Shown here one piece after another: positions 26,534 through 35,662 of a stretch of DNA of 64,000 nt. The notes under the pieces are model-generated. The model ran no database searches and was not told the DNA's origin. It saw only the letters and a program-made list of their open reading frames with translations. Origin of the DNA: Bdellovibrio sp. NC01 (GTDB lineage: Bacteria > Bdellovibrionota > Bdellovibrionia > Bdellovibrionales > Bdellovibrionaceae); NCBI RefSeq assembly GCF_006874625.1, contig NZ_CP030034.1:2790001-2854000 (forward strand), read 5' to 3'. Position numbers and translations under genes: made by a program. Numbering within the stretch: position 1 is the stretch's first letter; each line of letters begins with the position of its first letter.

Positions 26534-27385
26534 TCAGAAGCTTTGGATTTTGTCTACTAGCTCTGGGAAATCGATGAATGGATTTCTGTTGCCTTGGACT
26601 TTCCAGATTTCTTCGTTACGACGAGCTTCTTCTTCGTCTACTGGATCATCGTGATTCCATTTTCTCAAGATCGCTTCTTGGTTCGCGCTCATTTTTGCAC
26701 CGTAGTTTACTGCGAAGTAGAACAATGCACGAGCTACGTTACCTTTATGACCTTGAGGTGGTTCGAAAACATCCGCGCTACCTTTGCTTGATTTACCGAA
26801 GCGAGATACGGGGCATTTCAACGGTTTAGAGTCTTTTACAACTTCACCGAATTCGTTGTTACCACGGATCGAATTCATTTTGTTATCTGCTGGATACAAG
26901 TGGTGCAAATCTGATTTCTGCATGTTCTTGTCGAACTTGCCTACGAATTTGCTTTGTGGCCATGTGTGCTCTGTATTCAAGATGTTGCCATCAGGAATTA
27001 CGCGCGGGCCTGGAGGATTGCTTGGGAAATCACTCGTGTGTTTGTAGTTCGCGCAATAAACGTCTGGAAGTGCGTAACCGTTAGCATCTTGTACTAGATA
27101 ATAAACGCCCATCATCCACACACGTGCACGGTCATATCCCAAAGAGATATGTTGGTAGCAACCTGAACCGTTGCAGTTACCGATTTCATCAAGACCGTTG
27201 TCTACGGAACGATGTTGGCTGCGCAAAACTGTTTGCAAGCTCTTTACGAGTGCATCGTTAGTTACACCAGACGCTAGGTCTTGGTAAAACTGCTCACCAT
27301 AATATGGAATTTCGCTTGAAGAAAGAGCCGCGTGAGAAACGCCACCCACTAGAACTAACACGAACGACAAAAGCATTGCCTTCAT
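26534..27385 (-). CDS. Secreted endonuclease I (EndA/NucM family)
   Basis: A 283-residue non-specific nuclease, exported by a signal peptide (cleavage near VSHA-AL). The endonuclease I beta-beta-alpha-metal active site is clear: NTEHTWPQS (His140), DLHHLYPADNKMN (His161-162, Asn168) and the nearby RGNNEFG. Cys residues at 71, 76 and 111 could form disulfides. GGGAGGGG precedes the ATG. In a predatory bacterium such an enzyme could digest prey DNA, but that is inference from lifestyle. It stands alone, with terminators on both sides. Confidence 0.93.
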   Translation of the reverse strand: MKAMLLSFVLVLVGGVSHAALSSSEIPYYGEQFYQDLASGVTNDALVKSLQTVLRSQHRSVDNGLDEIGNCNGSGCYQHISLGYDRARVWMMGVYYLVQDANGYALPDVYCANYKHTSDFPSNPPGPRVIPDGNILNTEHTWPQSKFVGKFDKNMQKSDLHHLYPADNKMNSIRGNNEFGEVVKDSKPLKCPVSRFGKSSKGSADVFEPPQGHKGNVARALFYFAVNYGAKMSANQEAILRKWNHDDPVDEEEARRNEEIWKVQGNRNPFIDFPELVDKIQSF

Positions 27386-27513
27386 TTACCCCTCCCATAG
27401 TCAGACATTCTTGGTGCCTGGTAGAAACATTGCGCCCTATTCGCAACATATACGGAACGCAATCGTTAAACTATGGAAGAGGGAGTGAATTCAAGCTCAA
27501 AAAACGCTTTTAA

Positions 27514-27535
27514 CACAATTCGAACAGAAATTGTG
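27514..27535 (-). terminator. Possible weak terminator after the 27.6-28.0 kb gene
   Basis: CACAATT and AATTGTG form a 7-bp A/T-rich stem with an eight-base loop, followed on the reverse strand by TTAAAAGCGTTTTTT. The T-run is displaced, so confidence is low. Confidence 0.3.
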
Positions 27536-27577
27536 CAGAGCGCATTATGGAAATACTGTGAATGAAAATACTTAAAT

Positions 27578-28006
27578 TTACTTACAAAGAGACTGCAAAG
27601 CATTCCAGCCGGGTTTTACCGCAGGCTCAGAAGGGCCTTCATCCGCAGTAGGATCAAATTGATTGAGCATATCTGCTTCATATCGGGCACAATCTTTTTT
27701 ATGAAAGTCTTTTTCAGCAGGAATGGAATCGATCACTGCTAGCATCAAATCCATGTACGCTTCATCTTGCGCAGTTTGTGTAACTGCATTTTCACGAAGA
27801 GCAATAATTTGATCCTCAACACGATCCAATGCGCGGAATCTTTCGCGATTATTTTTTGCAGCCGCGACTTCCTTTTCCATCAATTCAGCATAGCTGTCGA
27901 CTTGTTGACGGATGGTGCGCCCACTGTTCACCGGAATCTCTCGACCTGCTTGGGCGATAGAAGTAATGGCTACTAAAGATAGGATTAAGGCTGATTTGAA
28001 TGCCAT
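27578..28006 (-). CDS. Small secreted hypothetical protein
   Basis: A 142-residue protein with a signal peptide (cleavage near SIAQA-GR). The mature part is highly charged and helical (QVDSYAELMEKEVAAAKNN and following, shortened), with two Cys in the second half (KKDCARYEAD and SLCK). GGAGGTGCC precedes the ATG. No family is recognised. It stands as a single gene between endonuclease I and a divergent secreted-protein gene. Confidence 0.72.
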   Translation of the reverse strand: MAFKSALILSLVAITSIAQAGREIPVNSGRTIRQQVDSYAELMEKEVAAAKNNRERFRALDRVEDQIIALRENAVTQTAQDEAYMDLMLAVIDSIPAEKDFHKKDCARYEADMLNQFDPTADEGPSEPAVKPGWNALQSLCK

Positions 28007-28177
28007 GAGGCACCTCCGACACCCTTAATATGAAACTCTACAAAGCATTTTTCAATACGCACCCACCCGAGGTAGGCAAAGAACATCTCGTGCTAACGTC
28101 TAGAGTATTAAACTGGCCCTCCACGTTGTTTTACACCCTTGCTAACGTGAATATAGAGAACGTTTGAGGGGATCAAC

Positions 28178-28744
28178 ATGAAATTACTCGCACTAGCGTC
28201 CGTCCTGTTTCTTGCTAAGTCTTCAGTTGCAATCGCAAGCCAACAACAATTGCCAATGACCTTGCTTTGCATGACAGAAATTCCAACAACTTCTTTTGTC
28301 GTTCGTGACGTCGATGACACAACAGTTGTTGAAGTCTTCCACCACAACGGTGTGAAATACATGCCGATTTTTGATGGCATTGCGACTCCTAATGATGTGC
28401 CGACTCTAGCAACAAAAGGTGATGTTCTGACAACTCTTGGCAGCTATATGCGCTTCGAGTGGCCACGCGCAAAATGTAAAAAACAAGATGATCTAGTTTC
28501 AAATTGTTTCGGCAGCACGGATGAACAAGACATCAATGGCCACAAAGTCAAAGCCTGGAATTTCGATACATCCCTTGTGATGGAGAAAACTTACTCTGGT
28601 AAGTACAACTCTTACAAAGTGTCTTTGAATTTAGATGTGGATGGCGAATCGCTGTCTGTACCGATGAAATACGATCAAAGCGAATGCACAGATCAAATGG
28701 TCATGAAAGCTCCGATCAAAGAGCTTCAGCAAAAGAAGAAATAA
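28178..28744 (+). CDS. Secreted hypothetical protein
   Basis: A 188-residue protein with a signal peptide (MKLLALASVLFLAKSSVAIA) and a beta-rich mature part. It has Cys residues in TLLCMTE, AKCKKQ, SNCFGS and SECTDQ, enough for two disulfides. GAGGGGA precedes the ATG and a terminator follows the stop directly. I do not recognise the family. It lies in a run of unrelated exported proteins, which is typical of predator-specific or envelope regions. Confidence 0.75.
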   Translation: MKLLALASVLFLAKSSVAIASQQQLPMTLLCMTEIPTTSFVVRDVDDTTVVEVFHHNGVKYMPIFDGIATPNDVPTLATKGDVLTTLGSYMRFEWPRAKCKKQDDLVSNCFGSTDEQDINGHKVKAWNFDTSLVMEKTYSGKYNSYKVSLNLDVDGESLSVPMKYDQSECTDQMVMKAPIKELQQKKK

Positions 28745-28772
28745 AAAAAGGCGGCCCGCGGGTCGCCTTTTT
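28743..28772. terminator. Bidirectional terminator
   Basis: AAAAAGGCGGCCC and GGGTCGCCTTTTT pair (one G-T) with a T-run on each strand. It separates the convergent genes ending at 28744 and 28794. Confidence 0.88.
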
Positions 28773-28793
28773 AGTTTTTGCACTGAATGCAAA

Positions 28794-30407
28794 TTAGAAT
28801 TTTAAGTATTTATCTTCCGTACAAGTTGCGTGGCCTAATTTCTTTTCAAGCTCTACATACTTCACAGCAATAAAGCTTAAGTAACCAGGTGCTCCGCCTG
28901 CTTTCTTGGCGTGGCCGATGCGCACGAATTCAGGGAACGTCAAGCGCGCTGCTTTTTCATAAGAATTATCAAGCCACGTTTTGCGCTCTTTTTCTACGTA
29001 TGTTTGTACGGCAAGTTCGATCTTCTTTTGTTCCGCTTCAGGAAGTTTATCGATGCCTTTAAACTGCTTTTGAACGTAAGTGCGAAGTTCGGCATAGCGG
29101 CCTTGCAACTTCTTAGCATCCATTTTCAAAACATTAAACACTTCGACAGACTTTAAAGCCGCACGATAATCATCGTTTGTACCAGACAAGCCCTTCCAGA
29201 AAGTACGGAAGTTCGTCAGTACTGCCCATTTGCCCGTCTCTGTATCTTGGAAATTGAAGTCACTGTCCGCCAACTTCAATTGCGATTTTTCTCTGAACGT
29301 TAGATAGTCATCCAAAATATTTTTCGGAGCAGCGATACCCGCATTGAAACCCAAGCTCATGATCATTTGTTTGATCACTTCTTGGTCTGGGTGAGAGACA
29401 CCTAGTTTTCTCATGCGTTCAACATAGTCACTGCGACGGATGTAACCACCATAAGGTGTGCCCTTTTGATATGGTTGACCATCAAGATAGTCAACGCCGC
29501 CTTTATAGACGATACCCGTTGTTCTTTGTTGATTGTTTTTATAAAGAATCGCCGTCGTCAAAACGTTGCGAAGTGGATTTGCTGGCACGGCCAAGAATTC
29601 ACAACGAACATCTTTACGCCATACACGGTAGCACGTCGGATCGTTCTGCGCTTGTTCTGTCGAGCACAATTTTTGTCCCGCTGGAACAGCAAAAGTAAAT
29701 GCAGCAGGAACATTGGCGATACGTTTGCACGATGGCTTATCTGATTTCAGCATCTCTGCCACATACCATTCAAAGCCTGATGGATTTTTTTCTTCACCGT
29801 TATAGCGTTCGAACACGTCACCTGAAAGGGCGTTATCAGTCAATTGACCAACACCCGAGTCACCGCCAGAAGCCCACGTATTAATGTGCAAACCGCTTTC
29901 ATTAAATAGTTTTGGGAAAAGTTCCTTCAAAGGGATATTGAAACACTCTGCAACATCCACCAAAGAGTTATAGACGCTGTTGACGTAAGTTTCAGTCACG
30001 CATGGAGATTGGAAGTACTCTGGTTTGCCTTCAGCATTCGTTTTAAACGAACGCACTGGAGCTGCCAGCTTTTCACCTTTTTCATTGCGGCATTGCGAAC
30101 GAAAACTCATCGGCGTATCTAACGATGCGAAGTTCTTCATAATATAGCTGACACATTGACGAGGTGGCTGACCTTTTTCAACACTTTGACGAGTGTTTCT
30201 AAATTCTGGAGAAATCTGCAAAAGATCTTTTTCCAAATAGTTGCGTTCGTCACCGCACTGTTGTGGGGTTTCGAATTCAGCTTCCGATGCCATCTCTGTT
30301 TTGCCTTGAGGAGCGTCTGTATTGAATTGCATATGGTAGTAACCAAATGCTGCAAAACTTAGAAAGCAAAATGCATATGCGAAATATGTACGACCTGAAT
30401 GTTGCAC
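28794..30407 (-). CDS. Exported lysozyme-fold (transglycosylase-like) protein
   Basis: A 537-residue protein with one N-terminal hydrophobic segment (about residues 8-25). Around residues 166-190, LFPKLFNESGLHINTWASGG then GVGQLT looks like the lysozyme-like core of lytic transglycosylases: catalytic Glu170 followed by Ser, and the Gly-Val-Gly-Gln-Leu motif. A downstream MSLGFNAGIAA may stand for the NAG motif. The rest does not match any Slt family I know; many Cys suggest disulfides. Start is GTG at 30407 with AGGAG upstream. It probably acts on peptidoglycan, but activity is inferred. Confidence 0.65.
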   Translation of the reverse strand: MQHSGRTYFAYAFCFLSFAAFGYYHMQFNTDAPQGKTEMASEAEFETPQQCGDERNYLEKDLLQISPEFRNTRQSVEKGQPPRQCVSYIMKNFASLDTPMSFRSQCRNEKGEKLAAPVRSFKTNAEGKPEYFQSPCVTETYVNSVYNSLVDVAECFNIPLKELFPKLFNESGLHINTWASGGDSGVGQLTDNALSGDVFERYNGEEKNPSGFEWYVAEMLKSDKPSCKRIANVPAAFTFAVPAGQKLCSTEQAQNDPTCYRVWRKDVRCEFLAVPANPLRNVLTTAILYKNNQQRTTGIVYKGGVDYLDGQPYQKGTPYGGYIRRSDYVERMRKLGVSHPDQEVIKQMIMSLGFNAGIAAPKNILDDYLTFREKSQLKLADSDFNFQDTETGKWAVLTNFRTFWKGLSGTNDDYRAALKSVEVFNVLKMDAKKLQGRYAELRTYVQKQFKGIDKLPEAEQKKIELAVQTYVEKERKTWLDNSYEKAARLTFPEFVRIGHAKKAGGAPGYLSFIAVKYVELEKKLGHATCTEDKYLKF

Positions 30408-30426
30408 TTCAGTCTCCTAATCACCT

Positions 30427-30445
30427 ACTCTGGTGAAGCCAGAGT
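30427..30445. repeat. Triloop mini-hairpin, ACTCTGGT-GAA-GCCAGAGT
   Basis: Seven Watson-Crick pairs plus one G-T pair around a GAA loop, in the gap between two same-strand genes. Related hairpins lie at 2552, 8140, 22145 and 46971. Confidence 0.45.
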
Positions 30446-30540
30446 GTAAGCCAGTCTATTCAGTTACTTATCTGTTCTCGTGGAACAAAACTGAATGAAC
30501 TAAGGTCTAGAATGTTGAAGCGATCTAGATAAAGGGCTAG

Positions 30541-31116
30541 CTAAAAACTGTAAGCAACGGCCAAGATTGCGTTGGCACCACCTAAAAATGCGAAAACGGC
30601 CTTGGCGTCGTGATCGGTTTCACGAGCTGCACTATATATATTCACTGCCGCGATCAGCGCGTGGGTCGCTACACGAATCCATTTACGTTGTTCTTGTTTT
30701 TGGCGCTCTTTTTCTAAATAACGTTGCAGGATTTTATTTTTCTCGACCATCGAAATAGTCGACTTATCTAAAGCATAAAAGAATGAATCGTACTCATTCC
30801 CCGTCCAGGAATAACTTGCACCGACACCGATCGCCGCAATACCGATTGTTGAAGTGATCGCAAACATCGTGCGACTAAAAACTTCGTCAGCCGCATAATA
30901 TCCATAGGCGCCACCGACAGTCGCGATAGCCCCCGAGATCATGTAACTTAAACCCAGTTTTTCATCTTCTTCTTGGCGTTCTAAAACGAATTGTCTGAAA
31001 TCAGACCACTGCGACTGGCCGTCATAGCTGACAGATTTTTCTTTTGTATTAGAGCCTGCAAACGCTGGATATGGCAGTGCCAGCAACACACACATGAAAA
31101 GACTCAGCGGCTTCAT
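30541..31116 (-). CDS. Membrane protein with signal sequence, third gene of an envelope operon
   Basis: A 191-residue protein with a signal peptide (ending PAFA-GS), then two hydrophobic segments around residues 58-100 (glycine-rich, ISGAIATVGGAYGYYAADEV), a charged helix (EKNKILQRYLEKERQKQEQR) and a C-terminal hydrophobic stretch. No family recognised. Its ATG overlaps the upstream stop as ATGA, so it is made with the outer-membrane-like protein and lipoprotein before it. Confidence 0.7.
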   Translation of the reverse strand: MKPLSLFMCVLLALPYPAFAGSNTKEKSVSYDGQSQWSDFRQFVLERQEEDEKLGLSYMISGAIATVGGAYGYYAADEVFSRTMFAITSTIGIAAIGVGASYSWTGNEYDSFFYALDKSTISMVEKNKILQRYLEKERQKQEQRKWIRVATHALIAAVNIYSAARETDHDAKAVFAFLGGANAILAVAYSF

Positions 31117-32138
31117 AACGTCACGCCCAACTGCATGAAGACGCCGCGCTGATCTTTATCGTCCCAGTACGACAAACCACCGGTGAAATTTTTAAAGCCT
31201 AAAAGAAATCCGGCAGAATGATCAAATTCTGAGGCACTGACCACCGCTTGTAAAATTCCAATCTGATAAGAAATCGCCGCGCGAATCGCATCACGCACAT
31301 TTTCTGTTTCTGAATTCACACCAAACTGCACGCCCAATTCTAATAATCCGAGAGGCAATAGCGGTTTGATAGATGCCCCTAGAAGACCTTCTGGCTTGAT
31401 GGGAAATTGCTCGGTCTTGTGACTAGAAACGCCCCACTGCATGAGGCTCGCAGAAACTTGTGGTGACCACGTGGCATCTTCCCACGCATATAAAAATCCG
31501 GGTTCAAAATAAAGCAGTTCTTGCGTTTGCGACTCGAAAAGATTTTTAGAATTTTCAGCCAAAGCTTCACTGACCATGAAGTATTGACCAATGAAACGCA
31601 CATGCGAATAGCGCGCTTGCAAACCCGCATAGAAATTTTCATGCACATAACTTGCTAATTGAAACTTCACCGTCTGCTGTTCAGCCGCAACAAAGTCCAC
31701 TGCAGGTAACGAGGGGTTTTCAATATGCGAATAGAGAATCACTCGATAAGGCTCAATCGAAACACCCCAGGTTTGCGCTTGATAAGCAGCTTCAACGGAC
31801 GCTTCAGCTTGCGAGTAGTCACGACGGGAAGCTAATTTTGCGACAGTGCCTTGATCGGCCTGCCCGTCTAGGATTTCTTCAGCATCTTTTAAATAATCGA
31901 CGTTGCTTCCTAAAAACAAATCCCCATCGAAACGACGTTGTGCTTGTTTTGCAACGAACGCGGGATTGCAGGGCAAACCTCGTTCGACACTGTCCATGCT
32001 GTAACAAGCATTACCTAATGAACGTGATAAAAATCGCGAACTGCCGTCACGCATGAACGATGGCAATTCAATACCGTGAGCAGCCGCACTGAAAAATAAG
32101 GAAGTCACAACAGTGGGACCCAACCACTTTAAAAGCAC
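31113..32138 (-). CDS. Exported beta-rich protein, probable outer membrane protein
   Basis: A 341-residue protein with a signal peptide (cleavage near AAHG). The mature part has many alternating short strands and aromatic-belt residues, such as QFLASYVHENFYAGLQARYS (slightly reordered by eye) and a final FMQLGVTL-type terminal strand, as in small outer-membrane barrels or conjugal transfer TraF-like proteins. Start is GTG at 32138 with GAGGAGGA upstream, overlapping the end of the lipoprotein gene. It forms an operon with the flanking lipoprotein and membrane protein. Function unknown. Confidence 0.68.
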   Translation of the reverse strand: MLLKWLGPTVVTSLFFSAAAHGIELPSFMRDGSSRFLSRSLGNACYSMDSVERGLPCNPAFVAKQAQRRFDGDLFLGSNVDYLKDAEEILDGQADQGTVAKLASRRDYSQAEASVEAAYQAQTWGVSIEPYRVILYSHIENPSLPAVDFVAAEQQTVKFQLASYVHENFYAGLQARYSHVRFIGQYFMVSEALAENSKNLFESQTQELLYFEPGFLYAWEDATWSPQVSASLMQWGVSSHKTEQFPIKPEGLLGASIKPLLPLGLLELGVQFGVNSETENVRDAIRAAISYQIGILQAVVSASEFDHSAGFLLGFKNFTGGLSYWDDKDQRGVFMQLGVTL

Positions 32139-32863
32139 TGGTCCTCCTCTGGCAGAGTGATACTTTGCGCTTGTTCACGCACGCGGTGAATATTTTTACG
32201 AGCTTCTGTTAATTCTTTCTTTGATGGAAATGCGCCTTCAAGTTCGATCGAGAATTGTTCGATACCCGCAAGCACGCTTAAAGCCCAATTCCAATAAGGT
32301 TTGATGTCGTGAAGACAGATGCGTTTTTTCTGCGACAGATTCCAATTACGCACACCTTCATCAACGACGGATTTCAAAATCACCGCCTGCAACGTGGCAC
32401 TGTATAGATGCACACCAGGAATTTCCTCACCACGCAGAACATTCACGGCACTTTGCAAATCTTCACGCGCGCTTTTACTAACGGAAGGAATTTTCGCCCA
32501 CACTGCTGAATAGCGCGCCAGATTGCGCAGAAGTTCTGCCACTTGTTGATCGTAAGAAGTGGTTGTGCGCAGATTTAAAGTTGGAATGTCACCCGGACGA
32601 GCGGTGACGAAGTTATAAATGTTTTCAATCTTCACGCCGGCGCGAGCTGCATAAGCAGAAGCCCATGCGAGCTTCACCTGATAGTGCGAATCTTTTTGCG
32701 CAAGCTCTGCAAAATATTGAATCGCTTCATCGTACTGACGATGATCAAGCATTGTGAAACCCTTGCTTAGTGCGGTTTCGCGCGTGTCCGCATCTGGTTT
32801 TGCAGAGCAAGACAGCATTGAAAGAATCAAGCAAATGTAAGCGAGAAATAATATTTTGCGCAT
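32129..32863 (-). CDS. Lipoprotein with TPR-like repeat
   Basis: A 244-residue protein with a lipobox (SMLSC, Cys19) and a TPR-like segment in the first 80 residues (DHRQYDEAIQYFAELAQKDS). The rest is helical. It is the first gene of a three-gene envelope operon with overlapping junctions. Lipoproteins of this kind often scaffold outer-membrane assemblies, but no specific partner can be named. Confidence 0.78.
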   Translation of the reverse strand: MRKILFLAYICLILSMLSCSAKPDADTRETALSKGFTMLDHRQYDEAIQYFAELAQKDSHYQVKLAWASAYAARAGVKIENIYNFVTARPGDIPTLNLRTTTSYDQQVAELLRNLARYSAVWAKIPSVSKSAREDLQSAVNVLRGEEIPGVHLYSATLQAVILKSVVDEGVRNWNLSQKKRICLHDIKPYWNWALSVLAGIEQFSIELEGAFPSKKELTEARKNIHRVREQAQSITLPEEDQCF

Positions 32864-32994
32864 AGTGGCGTAGAGTCTTAACGCCGAGCGACCACTTTTT
32901 CACCTGTGCGCACGGCGAAATATACTAATTTCATTGATCCTTACTCCCCTGCAATATAACCCTGCACGCGTGTAATACTTCGAAGGAGAGTGAC

Positions 32995-34308
32995 ATGTTT
33001 CGTGCATTAATTCTGGCAGCCTCATTGATCGTGGGCATCGGGTTTCAAGCCAAAGCAGCGGTTTGGAACGACGTGAATCAGTGGTCTCCGGCGTGGGAAG
33101 CGCGCTTTGCTGAGTGGGTTCGTACTTCATGGCAAGTAGACTTCTTTTCGCGCTCAACACTTCCAAATGGCCAAAGCAATCCGTACGCGGGCTTGCGTTT
33201 GGACTGCGCGGATACTGTGTATTCAATGCGTTTGATTTTCTCTTACGAAAACAAATTGCCATTCGTGATCCAAGATCCGACAGCTTCAGGCAAAACTCTT
33301 TCAAATAAAATGTCTCGTTGGGATGGCCAAAGCGAAACACAACGTATTCGCGGCTTCCTTGTATTCATGTTCCAAACTGTTAGCACAAAATCTTTGCCGA
33401 ACGATACGTATCCAACTGCGATTAGCAGAGATGCGATTCATTCCGGTTCTTTGATTTTGACTGTCGCAAAAAATCACCACTCTTGGTCAGTAAAAGAAAT
33501 TTTGCCGATCGGTGTGCCGTACTTGGTTTACAACTCAACTGTGGGTGCGACTTCTGGTGCAGGTTTGCAACAACGTCAATCTTGGCCAAATCCTGAATGG
33601 GTGTTTGAAGAAAACTTCACGCCAGCTGGCAACGCTGGTTTCCGTTACTGGAGACCGCAAGCATCTTTGAACCAACCGGTTTGGAAAACTCCTGGTTACA
33701 GTGAAGAACAATACCATATTCCACTTGGAAAATGGGTTCGCACTGTTCAAGCGAAACTGGCTTTGCGCCAAGAAACTGACGCGCAAATGATGACTCGTAT
33801 GATGAAAACAACGTGCGAGGATTTAACAGGTCGTGTGTCTGCAGTGAACGACGGTTTGAACTACCTGAAAAACAATTCTCGTTGCATGGACTATGCAACT
33901 TACGACACGTATTCGACTCCGAATCGTGACCAACGTGCGTTTGATGACTTTGTGGCTCTTCGTAGAGCGTACCGCGAGATCTTAACTGCGAATGGTGGCA
34001 ACCAATTGTCTTTGGAAATGAAACAACAATTGGCGAAAATCTTCCCGTACATTTCTGAAAGCACACAGTCTGAAACAAATAAAATGGCAGCTCAAGGTGT
34101 TACTTCAGCGTCTATTTGTGTGACTGAGTACTTGCCAGGCAAACGCATGGACGTGGCTGAATTTAAACGCAGATTGTACACAGGCTTGATCTCAAACAAT
34201 CCGCATGATGATGGTGCGTATCGTTGGGGTGACCTACGTGGACCTTCGCAGCGTGCAAAATCTTGCCAGTCATGGGACCCTTGGACTCCTGACTTGAGTC
34301 AGAACTAA
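32995..34308 (+). CDS. Secreted protein with NlpC/P60-like Cys-His features
   Basis: A 437-residue protein with a signal peptide (about 22 residues, ending FQAKAA). LRLDCADTVYSMRLIF places Cys71 at the start of a helix after a short loop, as in NlpC/P60 and CHAP papain-like hydrolases. NHHSWSVKEI at 160-169 gives a His that could complete the dyad. The second half has more conserved-looking Cys residues and no known domain. GAAGGAG precedes the ATG. Peptidoglycan peptide cleavage is a reasonable guess, not shown. It is followed after 13 bases by a membrane-anchored gene. Confidence 0.6.
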   Translation: MFRALILAASLIVGIGFQAKAAVWNDVNQWSPAWEARFAEWVRTSWQVDFFSRSTLPNGQSNPYAGLRLDCADTVYSMRLIFSYENKLPFVIQDPTASGKTLSNKMSRWDGQSETQRIRGFLVFMFQTVSTKSLPNDTYPTAISRDAIHSGSLILTVAKNHHSWSVKEILPIGVPYLVYNSTVGATSGAGLQQRQSWPNPEWVFEENFTPAGNAGFRYWRPQASLNQPVWKTPGYSEEQYHIPLGKWVRTVQAKLALRQETDAQMMTRMMKTTCEDLTGRVSAVNDGLNYLKNNSRCMDYATYDTYSTPNRDQRAFDDFVALRRAYREILTANGGNQLSLEMKQQLAKIFPYISESTQSETNKMAAQGVTSASICVTEYLPGKRMDVAEFKRRLYTGLISNNPHDDGAYRWGDLRGPSQRAKSCQSWDPWTPDLSQN

Positions 34309-34321
34309 TTAAAAAGGAATT

Positions 34322-35017
34322 ATGGGACCGATCAAATTTAAAACTTGGCTTACGTGGGCAATCATTTTGTTCTTCTTGGGTCTACTTGCAGACTACTTTT
34401 TCCTTCATAAACTTTTTAAGGAAAAACAAGATCTGCTAAACGGAGCGGTCCCTGCTTCCGCTGTTATCAAATCTTCTGACGTTGCTGAAGCTACTACGGT
34501 GACAGCAACAACTCCAACCGCTACTCAAGAGCAAACTCAACCCGCACCCACTCAACAAGACACGTTCTTAGTTTCGTTGAAACAGTGTGCACCAGAGATC
34601 GCCGCGCAAACTGTGGCGACTCCGGAAGCGTTGATTGAATACTTGCGCAAATCTATCGGCATCAAAAACGAAGACATCACGGTTGAAAACTACCACATGA
34701 TTTGGAAAGACGGATCAAAACGTCGCGTTCATGTGGTTGCATCCGACAATACGAACTCTAAGGTAAAAAAAGAAGTTCGTTTGTTTAAAGTCGATGACGA
34801 AGGCTATCCCGATCCGGTTCCGCTTAAAGGTAACGAGACGAAAGAGTCTTTGTTAGCAATGGGCCAAGTTGAAAACACAGAAGTAAAATCATCATTGCAA
34901 TTGAAAGACGGCGGCAACGTTGAACTTGAAATGCATAACAATTCTGTTTACGAATTTCAGTACACTCATAACGGCAAAGTGCTTTCTTGCCGTCTTAAAG
35001 ACTGTCAATGCCCATAA
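34322..35017 (+). CDS. Membrane-anchored hypothetical protein
   Basis: A 231-residue protein with one N-terminal membrane helix (about 8-28), a Thr/Pro/Gln-rich linker (about 55-85) and a periplasmic domain with C-terminal CRLKDCQCP. AAAAGGAATT precedes the ATG. No family recognised. It starts 13 bases after the NlpC/P60-like gene and is probably cotranscribed with it. Confidence 0.72.
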   Translation: MGPIKFKTWLTWAIILFFLGLLADYFFLHKLFKEKQDLLNGAVPASAVIKSSDVAEATTVTATTPTATQEQTQPAPTQQDTFLVSLKQCAPEIAAQTVATPEALIEYLRKSIGIKNEDITVENYHMIWKDGSKRRVHVVASDNTNSKVKKEVRLFKVDDEGYPDPVPLKGNETKESLLAMGQVENTEVKSSLQLKDGGNVELEMHNNSVYEFQYTHNGKVLSCRLKDCQCP

Positions 35018-35144
35018 TTTCAGGAATATCCGTGAGCGCTGAACGCCCGCGCGCACGCCTGAAGTCCAGCCTTAGATTAATTCCCTGTTAGCTTGTTTCA
35101 AAGTACACAGCCTCTGTTAGGATGAATGACAGAGGTGTGGCGAC

Positions 35145-35576
35145 ATGCAAAAGACTGGTTCTTTTTTGCACGATAGAAATATTTGGATCTATTACGCCCT
35201 GTTTTTTTCAGGAACGTTGGTTTTGGTCTATCAAGTTCTTGGTTTAAACTTGGTTGGCGATTCCGTGAATTTCTTGTGCATGCTGTTTTTATTCAACGGC
35301 CTTCACGTTCGTCGCTTCATTAACATCATCGAAAATTCTTTACTGATGACTGTCGGTTATATCCTGCCACTATTAATTCGAAACTCATTGAAACTCAGTT
35401 ATGCCGAGGCTCCATCAATGTTTGATTTCGCAAAGCTTGCGTTGATCTCAAGTATCACAACAATGGCTTTGGGGGCGTTGTTCACTACGGTCGGCTTCTT
35501 GTTTAAACACTTCTTAAAAAGAGCTGTGCATTCCAAATCGCGTATCACGACTCGTGGTACGACCAGCGAAGACTAA
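35145..35576 (+). CDS. Small multi-helix membrane protein
   Basis: A 143-residue inner-membrane protein with four hydrophobic segments and a basic C-terminal tail (FLKRAVHSKSRITTRG). No known family or catalytic motif is visible. A GAGGTGTGG stretch precedes the ATG. It lies alone, 127 bases after the preceding gene, and is followed by a terminator. Confidence 0.68.
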   Translation: MQKTGSFLHDRNIWIYYALFFSGTLVLVYQVLGLNLVGDSVNFLCMLFLFNGLHVRRFINIIENSLLMTVGYILPLLIRNSLKLSYAEAPSMFDFAKLALISSITTMALGALFTTVGFLFKHFLKRAVHSKSRITTRGTTSED

Positions 35577-35605
35577 GCATTTCTTTTGTGGCGGCAATCG
35601 CTAAA

Positions 35606-35636
35606 AAGCAAAAAACCCGCTTGCGCGAGTTTTTTG
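35606..35636. terminator. Bidirectional terminator
   Basis: AAAAACCCGC and GCGAGTTTTT pair with one mismatch around a TTGC loop, with A and T runs on both sides. It separates the membrane-protein gene and the convergent ABC operon. Confidence 0.7.
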
Positions 35637-35662
35637 TGAGTTTATCAATTTTAAGAAGAATT

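Noticed and set aside
27386-27577. Possible small RNA in the gap after endonuclease I, because of distant complementary arms (CCCATAGT and ACTATGG).
   Set aside because: Pairing is imperfect and about 65 bases apart, and no promoter or terminator frames it.
35018-35144. tRNA or structured RNA in the GC-rich stretch.
   Set aside because: No cloverleaf or stable hairpin could be drawn; it is likely promoter and leader sequence.
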